Positions 33,815 through 39,733 of a DNA stretch of 39,733 nucleotides are shown piece by piece. Positions within the stretch are counted from its first letter, which is position 1, and every line of letters begins with the position of its first letter. Origin of the DNA: an uncultured Cytophagales bacterium (GTDB taxonomy: Bacteria; Bacteroidota; Bacteroidia; Cytophagales; Bernardetiaceae); the NCBI GenBank assembly GCA_937136415.1, contig CAKZOK010000165.1, positions 1 to 39,733 of the forward strand. Direction: 5' to 3'. A program made the position numbers and the translations under genes. Under the pieces are notes generated by a model. It was not told the origin of the DNA and ran no database searches. It saw only the letters and a program-made list of their open reading frames with translations.

Positions 33815-34924
33815 ATGCTCCCTTACGAAAACCTAAACCAGTCCAACAAATCTTTTTTCAAAGACTATCAAACTAAATTTAATCAATTTTTAGAAAAAGG
33901 TTGGTTTATTTTGGGAAATGAAGTAGCAGAGTTTGAAAAAGAATTTGCTCAATATTCTCAATCCAAACATTGTATTGGTGTAGGAAATGGACTTGATGCG
34001 CTTTCAATAATTTTGAAAGCACTAGCAGAAAAGTATGATTTTTCTCAAAATAATAATGAAAAAACAGAAATAATTGTTCCTTCAAATACCTACATTGCCA
34101 CCATTTTAGCAATTCTTCAAAATGGTTTCAAACCTGTTTTGGTAGAACCAGACATCAAAACATACAACATAAATCCAGTAGAAATTGAAAAAGCAATAAC
34201 TCCGAAAACCAAAGCGATAATGCCTGTCCATCTCTACGGAAAAGTTTGTCAGATGGATAAAATACAAGAAATTGCTACAAAATATAATTTATTAATTGTA
34301 GAAGATGCTGCACAAGCACACGGAGCTAATTTTAATAACCAAAAAGCTGGAAGTTTTGGGATTGCAAACGGTTTTAGTTTTTATCCGACCAAAAATCTAG
34401 GAGCGTTGGGAGATGGTGGCGCAATTACCACAAATGATTCAGAACTTAATGAAATAATTCGCTCACTTCGAAATTATGGTTCAAGTAAAAAATATTATAA
34501 TGAAAAAATTGGTTATAATTCTCGTTTAGATGAACTACAAGCTACTTTTTTGCGTATAAAACTTCAAAAGTTAGACGAAATAAATAATCATAAACGAAAA
34601 CTTGCCAAAATTTATTTAGAAAATCTAAAATCTGATTTTATTCTGCCAGTAGTGGAAAAAAACTTTCACGATGTTTATCATATCTTTGCTATTCGTCATG
34701 AGAAAAGAAATGAATTGAAAGAGTTTTTATTGAAAAATGAAATTCAAACAGAAATTCATTATCCAATTCCACCAGCAGAGCAAAAGGCATTAGAAGGCGT
34801 TTTGGATAAAACAAATTTTCCAATCGCAAAACAGGTTCATCAAACTATTCTTAGTCTTCCCATTTCGTATTGTCATACAGAAAATGATATTTTGAGAGTT
34901 ATTGAGGTAATGAACATATTTTAA
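33815..34924 (+). CDS. DegT/DnrJ/EryC1/StrS sugar aminotransferase (FdtB/QdtB-like)
   Basis: A 369-aa PLP enzyme. The PLP lysine is K193 in [14 protein letters not shown], and VEDAAQAHG (162-170) holds the ring-binding D164. Paired with the ketoisomerase it should make dTDP-3-amino-3,6-dideoxyhexose (Fuc3N or Qui3N). Known pathways then need an N-acetyl- or N-formyltransferase, which is not seen next to it. It is the last gene of the contiguous sugar run; the following 106 nt hold repeats and no clear terminator. Confidence 0.93.
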   Translation: MLPYENLNQSNKSFFKDYQTKFNQFLEKGWFILGNEVAEFEKEFAQYSQSKHCIGVGNGLDALSIILKALAEKYDFSQNNNEKTEIIVPSNTYIATILAILQNGFKPVLVEPDIKTYNINPVEIEKAITPKTKAIMPVHLYGKVCQMDKIQEIATKYNLLIVEDAAQAHGANFNNQKAGSFGIANGFSFYPTKNLGALGDGGAITTNDSELNEIIRSLRNYGSSKKYYNEKIGYNSRLDELQATFLRIKLQKLDEINNHKRKLAKIYLENLKSDFILPVVEKNFHDVYHIFAIRHEKRNELKEFLLKNEIQTEIHYPIPPAEQKALEGVLDKTNFPIAKQVHQTILSLPISYCHTENDILRVIEVMNIF

Positions 34925-34930
34925 ATATAA

Positions 34931-35036
34931 TTTAATTCGTCAAATTTGTGTTACAAATAAATAGTATTTAATCTGTCAAACTCGTTCAATTCGTGTTATA
35001 AAAAAGTAGTGTATTTAATCCGTTAAATCAGTGTTC
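34931..35036. repeat. Three imperfect direct repeats upstream of the GT9 gene
   Basis: Related units TTTAATTCGTCAAATTTGTG (34931), TTTAATCTGTCAAACTCGTT (34968, followed by CAATTCGTGTTATA) and TTTAATCCGTTAAATCAGTG (35014), each ending near GTGTT. The last GTG is the start codon of the GT9 gene. Such AATTCGTCAAATTCGTGTT-like strings recur in Bacteroidota intergenic DNA. Confidence 0.65.
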
Positions 35037-36116
35037 CCAAAAATAAAAAAAATACTCATTCTTCGTTTTTCTTCTATTGGAGATATTGTCTTGACAACTC
35101 CTGTTATTCGCTGTCTAAAAATGCAGTTTCCTTCTGTCCATAATGAAGAATTGGAATTGCATTATGCTACCAAAGCGAGTTTTGCAACTGTTTTGAAACA
35201 TAATCCTTATTTAGATAAAGTTCATTTACTTCAAAAAGAGCAATCACTTTCAGATTTTATTTCTATCTTAAAACAAGAAAATTTTGATATAATCATTGAC
35301 TTACACAAAAATCTAAGAACAAGTATCATAAAACTTAGATTGAGCGCAAAATCTTATACTTTCGAAAAATTGAATATCGAAAAATGGATGTATGTCAATC
35401 TCAAAAAAAATAAAATGCCCAATCGCCATATTGTCGAAAGATATATGGACACAATAAAACCTTTGGGAATTACGCTAGAAGAAGACGAAAAACAAAGTGA
35501 TGACCAAAATAAAAGTAAAGAAGTAACAGGCTTAGATTATTTTTTGGGAGTAGAAGACCATTTTGAACATAATTGGTTGCCCAAATCTCACCAAGAAGGT
35601 TATATTGCTTTTGCTATTGGAGGTGCGCATAATACCAAAAAACTTCCTCTAAAAAGAATGATTGAACTTTGTGATAGAATAAATAAGCCTATTGTTTTGT
35701 TGGGAGGAAAAGAAGATATTAAAAATGGACAAGCTATTTTTGATTTTTTTGAAAAAGATAGAGATACCTTCGAATCGCAAGAAGCCATTGAAAAATTAGG
35801 AAAAAAAACACGTATTTTTGATGGTTGTGGAAAACTTACCTTAGGGCAATCTGCATCACTTTTGAAGCAATCCAAAGTCGTCTTTACACATGATACAGGC
35901 TTGATGCACATTGCAGCAGCTTTTAAGAAAAAAATATACTCTATTTGGGGAAACACGACACCTTCTTTTGGAATGTATCCTTATAAAACAGAATTTGTAA
36001 TTTTCGAAAATAATAAAATTAATTGTCGTCCTTGCTCAAAAATTGGGTTTAAAACTTGTCCTAAAGGTCATTTTAAATGTATGAATGGTATTGTTTTTGA
36101 TTTTTGGATTCCTTAA
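35031..36116 (+). CDS. Glycosyltransferase family 9 (heptosyltransferase-like)
   Basis: A 361-aa GT-B enzyme of the family that adds heptose or a related sugar to the LPS inner core. ILRFSSIGDIVLTTPVIRCL (10-29) is the classic N-terminal motif; THDTGLMHIAAAF (about 286-298) is the donor loop. The C-terminus has the typical cysteine-bearing end CRPCSKIGFKTCPKG...CM. No ATG is available near the N-terminus, so the start is a GTG at 35031 lying in the last copy of the intergenic repeats. It stands apart from the sugar run but probably acts on the same envelope lipid. Confidence 0.9.
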   Translation: MFPKIKKILILRFSSIGDIVLTTPVIRCLKMQFPSVHNEELELHYATKASFATVLKHNPYLDKVHLLQKEQSLSDFISILKQENFDIIIDLHKNLRTSIIKLRLSAKSYTFEKLNIEKWMYVNLKKNKMPNRHIVERYMDTIKPLGITLEEDEKQSDDQNKSKEVTGLDYFLGVEDHFEHNWLPKSHQEGYIAFAIGGAHNTKKLPLKRMIELCDRINKPIVLLGGKEDIKNGQAIFDFFEKDRDTFESQEAIEKLGKKTRIFDGCGKLTLGQSASLLKQSKVVFTHDTGLMHIAAAFKKKIYSIWGNTTPSFGMYPYKTEFVIFENNKINCRPCSKIGFKTCPKGHFKCMNGIVFDFWIP

Positions 36117-36286
36117 CTCAACAAAATATAAATATCAAAAAATCTTATTTTTATAATCTAAAATTTCTTATTTTTACATTTTTGTTTTTGCACCGAATCA
36201 AATTTGACAGAACATTTTTAATCAAAAAAATGAAAAATAAAAGCTACTAAAAAAAATAATAGAACTAAATAAATAAAAATATAATT

Positions 36287-37291
36287 ATGATGAATGAATT
36301 AATTTCTAGTTTTCCTCAACAATTAGAAAATGCGTACTCAAATTTTCAAAAACTATCACTTTCATCATTTTCAGATAAAAATAGAACAATATCTAACATA
36401 GTAGTAGTAGGTTTGGGAGGTTCTGGCATTGGAGGAGATTTAATACAAACTATCACTCGTAGCTTACTAAAAGTACCATATCAAGTTTGTAAAACATATA
36501 ATTTACCGAATTATATTGATGAAAATACACTTTTTATTGCTTCGTCTTTTTCTGGGAATACAGAAGAAACTTTGGCTTCTTTGGAAGAGGCTCAACGAAA
36601 AGGAGCTTATATTGCCTGTCTTACTTCGGGAGGAAAATTGCAAGAAATTGCACAGCAAAAAGCCTTTGATTTAGTTCCTTTGAAATCTTTAGCTGCCTGT
36701 CCTAGAGCGCATTTGCCTTATTCTGCCACTTCATTATTACTGCTTCTGAATCATTATGGGTTGATAGAAATTGATTTTGAAAAAGAAATAAAACAAACTG
36801 TTCAAAATCTAAATGAGAATAATGAAGTAATAAAGAAAGAGGCACAAAGATTGACATTTCCGTTAAAAAATAAATTTCCCATTTTGTATGCTGATGCCAT
36901 TTTAGAACCGATGCTCATTCGTTTTCAACAACAAATTAATGAAAATGCAAAACAGCTTTGTCATGTAGCTGTTTTTCCAGAAATGAATCATAATGAACTT
37001 GTGGGCTGGCATTTGCCGAAAGAAATTTTATCCAAAACACATATTTTGCTTTTTCATTCGGACTATGACCATGAAAGAATAAATAAAAGAATGAAAATCT
37101 GTGAAGATATTTTTAAAGAACATACAACAGCTATCACTCATATTTCTGCAAAAGGAAATTCTTTTTTTGAGCAGGTATTTTATCTTATTTATCTAACAGA
37201 TTGGGTTTCATATTATTTGGCAGACCAGAACAATGTCGACCCTTTCCCAGTAGAAGTTATCAATTATCTCAAATCTTCTCTTCAAGAATAA
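36287..37291 (+). CDS. Bifunctional phosphoglucose/phosphomannose isomerase (SIS domains)
   Basis: A 334-aa isomerase interconverting glucose-6-P or mannose-6-P with fructose-6-P. The first SIS domain shows GLGGSGIGGD (42-51) and SSFSGNTEET (86-95). A second SIS part follows with FPEMNHNELVGWH, carrying the likely catalytic Glu and His. The C-terminus reads DQNNVDPFPVEVINYLK, typical of the bacterial PGI/PMI group. It would supply mannose-6-P for GDP-mannose-type sugars, which links it loosely to the locus upstream. Two ATGs in tandem make the exact start uncertain by one codon. Confidence 0.93.
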   Translation: MMNELISSFPQQLENAYSNFQKLSLSSFSDKNRTISNIVVVGLGGSGIGGDLIQTITRSLLKVPYQVCKTYNLPNYIDENTLFIASSFSGNTEETLASLEEAQRKGAYIACLTSGGKLQEIAQQKAFDLVPLKSLAACPRAHLPYSATSLLLLLNHYGLIEIDFEKEIKQTVQNLNENNEVIKKEAQRLTFPLKNKFPILYADAILEPMLIRFQQQINENAKQLCHVAVFPEMNHNELVGWHLPKEILSKTHILLFHSDYDHERINKRMKICEDIFKEHTTAITHISAKGNSFFEQVFYLIYLTDWVSYYLADQNNVDPFPVEVINYLKSSLQE

Positions 37292-37369
37292 ATGTAGTTT
37301 TTTCTAACATACATATTTAGTATGTGAAAAGGATAGCCTACCTTTTTGAAGGTGCAAAAAAAATAAATA

Positions 37370-38068
37370 ATGCAAACTGTATCATTCGAACACTTAGGAA
37401 CTCTTTCTTATCAAAAAGCATGGAATTATCAACAAGAAGTTTTTGATAGAATTTTTGATGTAAAAAAACAAAATCGTCAGTTAGAAGAAAAACAACAACT
37501 TTCTACACCTAATTATCTTCTTTTTTGTCAGCATAATCCTGTATTTACGATGGGAAAAGCTGGTTCGATAGATAATTTATTGCTTTCTAAAGAAGAACTA
37601 ACACAAAAAGGAATTGAGTATTTTGAGATAAATAGAGGGGGAGATGTTACTTTTCACGGTCTTGAACAGCTTGTAGGTTATCCTATTTTGGATTTGATGA
37701 ATTTCAAACAAGATTTACATTGGTATTTTAGAGAGTTAGAAGAAGTAATTATTCAGACTATGCAAACCTTTGAGCTAGATGCTGGAAGAGTTGATGGACT
37801 GACAGGCGTTTGGATAGACCCAAATTCAGAAAACCCAAGAAAAATATGTGCTATCGGAATCCGTGCCAGTAGGTGGATAACCATGCACGGTTTTGCATTG
37901 AATGTAAATACAGATTTATCCTATTTTGATTTAATAATTCCCTGTGGAATAAAAGATAAAGGAGTAACTTCTTTAGAAAAAGAACTAGGAAAAAAAATAG
38001 AAATGAAAGAAGTTGAAAAACGAGTAAAACAACAGTTTGAAAAAAGATTTGGTGTGAGAATTTTGTGA
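37370..38068 (+). CDS. lipB: Octanoyl-[ACP]-protein N-octanoyltransferase (LipB)
   Basis: A 232-aa enzyme that moves octanoyl from acyl carrier protein to lipoate-dependent proteins, the first step of lipoate synthesis. The signature RGGDVTFHGLEQLVGYPI is at 89-106. The catalytic lysine K158 is in RKICAIGI, the acyl-carrying C192 in LIIPCGI, and MHGFALNV follows at 172-179. The N-terminal ~45 residues contain a slightly longer helix than in E. coli. It is monocistronic. Its 3' flank has short direct repeats, a palindrome and no classic terminator. Confidence 0.95.
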   Translation: MQTVSFEHLGTLSYQKAWNYQQEVFDRIFDVKKQNRQLEEKQQLSTPNYLLFCQHNPVFTMGKAGSIDNLLLSKEELTQKGIEYFEINRGGDVTFHGLEQLVGYPILDLMNFKQDLHWYFRELEEVIIQTMQTFELDAGRVDGLTGVWIDPNSENPRKICAIGIRASRWITMHGFALNVNTDLSYFDLIIPCGIKDKGVTSLEKELGKKIEMKEVEKRVKQQFEKRFGVRIL

Positions 38069-38092
38069 TTATGGTGCAAATGTTTTTTAGAT

Positions 38093-38206
38093 AAAAATGG
38101 TATAACTTTTACTTATTTATCTATCTTTTTCCCTGTTCTGTGACTCACAGAACAGCAAATACATCTAGTGTCCAGTACTCTAAAAAATGGTATAACTTTT
38201 ACTTAT
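38093..38206. repeat. 24-bp direct repeat pair flanking a palindrome
   Basis: AAAAATGGTATAACTTTTAC (plus TTAT) occurs at 38093-38116 and again, identically, at 38183-38206, a period of 90. Between them is a perfect hairpin, CTGTTCTGTG-ACT-CACAGAACAG, at 38133-38155. Confidence 0.75.
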
Positions 38207-38270
38207 CAATAAAAAGGAGTATTTTTATTTTTTATAAAAAAAATATTTTATTTAATTTATTTATCTATCT

Positions 38271-39389
38271 ATGTCTAAATTTATTTTATACACATTTTTT
38301 TTCTTTACTTTTTTTGCCTGTTCGCCTTCAGAATCCACAAAAAAAGTTAATGCAGAAAACATAAATACAGGAGATTTTGAAAACACAGAATCTCAAACAG
38401 AAGTTCCTACTCAAACAGTTTCTAATACAGAAATTCTTGAAAAAGACTATTATCGTTTTAAGGGAACAATAAATGAAAACTTGCCTATTGTTTTGGATTT
38501 GAATCAAGAAAACGGAAATTATGTAGGTTCGTATTATTACACCAAACATAAAATGATACTTCGTTTTGATGGAAAAAAGAATGAAAATGGAGAAATTGTA
38601 TTACAGGTTTATGACAAACTAGGAAATATAGTAGAATATATCACAGGAAGAATAAACCAAAATACATTTATAGGAAAATGGCAAAATGCAGCAAAAACAA
38701 AAACATTTCCTATTTCTTTGACTGAAACGCTAGATAGAAGTATTCTTTTTTATGTGGATAAATTAGATGCAGGCGATTACTATCACTATGAAGTACTTAG
38801 CATCAGGCAAGTACCAAAAGATGGAGATTTGACACATTCTCAAAAGAAAATTTTTGAACTACAACGTTTAGATATTTCTACAAATAATGAAATAAATGGA
38901 TTATTAAAAAAGTTAGAAAAAGCATCAAAGAAAGAATCAAGGATTGGGTTTGACCCAAATTCTTTATATAAAAAGATTAATATTGTATTTAATGATTTTT
39001 CGATTGCTATAATAAGAACAGATTGGCGAGAACATCATTCAGGAAGCTCTACACATTTTGATTTTAGTTCTTATTATATAATAGATGCACAAAAAGGCAA
39101 AGAAATTACTTTAGAAAGTATTTTTGATGAAGAAAACATGAAAGTAATAGAAGAAAAAGTACGCAAAAAAGCAGAAGATGAAGAAGCCTTTGATGGGTAT
39201 TCAGTACACAATTTTATGATTGGAGAAAGAGGTGTTACATTTATTTTCAATGAAAACCCAAGTGGAAAAGCTGCTGGCTATGGAGCTTATGAAGGAAGAG
39301 AAATGCCACAAGATTATGTTATGAATTGGTCAGAAATAGAAAATCTAATAAAAGAAGATTCTCCTGTAAGACGAATTTTTGAAAATTAA
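38271..39389 (+). CDS. DUF3298-type lipoprotein
   Basis: A 372-aa exported lipoprotein: the signal peptide ends in a lipobox with C17 (TFFACSPS), so the protein is anchored to the outer membrane or inner-membrane periplasmic face. A threonine- and asparagine-rich linker precedes two beta-rich parts. The second (about 220-372) resembles DUF3298/RsiV-like domains: an aromatic SSYYIIDAQKGKEITLESIF strand and a late YEGREMPQDYVMNWSEIE. Some relatives bind lysozyme; that role is not implied here. It starts about 200 bases after lipB and is followed by a strong terminator. Confidence 0.82.
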   Translation: MSKFILYTFFFFTFFACSPSESTKKVNAENINTGDFENTESQTEVPTQTVSNTEILEKDYYRFKGTINENLPIVLDLNQENGNYVGSYYYTKHKMILRFDGKKNENGEIVLQVYDKLGNIVEYITGRINQNTFIGKWQNAAKTKTFPISLTETLDRSILFYVDKLDAGDYYHYEVLSIRQVPKDGDLTHSQKKIFELQRLDISTNNEINGLLKKLEKASKKESRIGFDPNSLYKKINIVFNDFSIAIIRTDWREHHSGSSTHFDFSSYYIIDAQKGKEITLESIFDEENMKVIEEKVRKKAEDEEAFDGYSVHNFMIGERGVTFIFNENPSGKAAGYGAYEGREMPQDYVMNWSEIENLIKEDSPVRRIFEN

Positions 39390-39410
39390 AATTTGATTTT
39401 AAACAAAAAA

Positions 39411-39447
39411 AAACTTCTCAATTATCTTTTATAATTGAGAAGTTTTT
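39411..39447. terminator. Bidirectional terminator after the lipoprotein gene
   Basis: A perfect 15-bp stem, AAACTTCTCAATTAT/ATAATTGAGAAGTTT, with a 5-nt loop and A/T runs. It is followed by a small hairpin, GTTGC-AGC-GCAAC (39449-39461). Confidence 0.88.
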
Positions 39448-39529
39448 AGTTGCAGCGCAACGTAATATAAATTGTATTATTTATGCAAAATATATCTTTA
39501 AACAGTTTCATTGAGAAACCTGTGCAAAA

Positions 39530-39733
39530 TTACTCTTTTTCTACTTTCTCAACATTATCTTTAGGGTGTCTGTCGATGAGTTTGTTTAGAGGGTCAATAC
39601 CTGCTTTTGCTGGTTTGCCTTTTACTTTTACTGTAATGGTAGAATTTTCTTTAGTAATTTGATGTTTTTCAAGATACAAAAGAGGCGCAAATTTATAACC
39701 ATCTGCATTTTTTTCAGTAGGTTCTTCGCCATA
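39530..39733 (-). CDS. C-terminal fragment, ABC permease/M1-type peptidase family
   Basis: A minus-strand frame of 67 codons plus stop runs off the right edge, so only the C-terminus is present. It reads EENSTITVKVKGKP-like strands followed by KAGIDPLNKLIDRHPKDN, a tail typical of large Bacteroidota proteins that join an ABC-2 membrane part to an M1 metallopeptidase (AGIDPxxxLIDR). No catalytic motif can be seen in this fragment. The assignment is from the tail pattern alone. Confidence 0.6.
   Translation of the reverse strand, partial: YGEEPTEKNADGYKFAPLLYLEKHQITKENSTITVKVKGKPAKAGIDPLNKLIDRHPKDNVEKVEKE

Noticed and set aside
35600..35956. 118-codon open frame on the minus strand inside the GT9 gene
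   Set aside because: Antisense shadow of the GT-B reading frame; cysteine- and serine-rich composition reflects the complement of the real gene.
1..39733. CRISPR array or integrated mobile element
   Set aside because: No regularly spaced repeat-spacer pattern, integrase, transposase or tRNA-flanking attachment duplication was seen.

Overview
This window is AT-rich DNA from a member of the Bacteroidota, most likely a Cytophagales bacterium resembling Bernardetia or Flexibacter. That placement is inference. It rests on the very low GC content, a TonB-dependent receptor with an N-terminal carboxypeptidase-regulatory-like domain, a DUF3667 membrane protein, an OstA-like LptA relative, many TPR proteins, scarce Shine-Dalgarno sites, and tRNA promoters of the Bacteroidota type (TTTG at -33, 19-nt spacer, TAnnTTTG at -7). 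No phage, IS element, integrase or CRISPR array was seen.

Layout. Positions 1-6.9 kb hold housekeeping and envelope genes: the end of a TPR gene, tgt (queuosine), an O-methyltransferase, a DUF3667 membrane protein, a small TPR protein and a large OstA/LptA-like protein, followed by a small orphan gene. Positions 7.2-13.7 kb hold tRNA-Glu, a TonB-dependent receptor, a Dps ferritin, rfbC, an M48 metalloprotease, and tRNA-Arg, tRNA-Pro and tRNA-Ser on the minus strand. Positions 14-21.4 kb hold a stand-alone type III polyketide synthase, then three exported TPR proteins in a row, the last carrying a C-terminal CHAT peptidase domain. An alpha/beta hydrolase follows.

From 22.5 to about 34.9 kb, all on the plus strand and tightly packed, lies a surface-polysaccharide (O-antigen or capsule) locus. 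It encodes a Wzt-type ABC ATPase with a C-terminal cargo-binding domain, an Ldh_2-family dehydrogenase coupled to a CMP-sugar cytidylyltransferase, several glycosyltransferases, an MBOAT plus SGNH O-acylation pair, an unusual MDR dehydrogenase, a TIGR04325-type methyltransferase, and an FdtA/FdtB-like pair for a dTDP-3-amino-3,6-dideoxyhexose. A GT9 glycosyltransferase, a phosphoglucose/phosphomannose isomerase, lipB and a DUF3298-type lipoprotein follow. The window ends inside a minus-strand gene whose C-terminus resembles the ABC permease/M1 peptidase family. The locus lacks a Wzm permease, RmlA/RmlB and any ulosonate synthase, so those functions must be encoded elsewhere.

The intergenic DNA is unusually structured. 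It holds near-perfect small palindromes, a ~245-nt imperfect inverted repeat upstream of the M48 gene, a complementary hairpin pair in the probable 5' UTR of the OstA-like gene, three imperfect repeats feeding directly into the GTG start of the GT9 gene, and a shared initial transcribed sequence at two tRNA loci. The most interesting candidates for new biology are the coupled dehydrogenase/cytidylyltransferase pair with its orphan glycosyltransferase-like neighbours, and the exported TPR-TPR-TPR/CHAT set next to the polyketide synthase.
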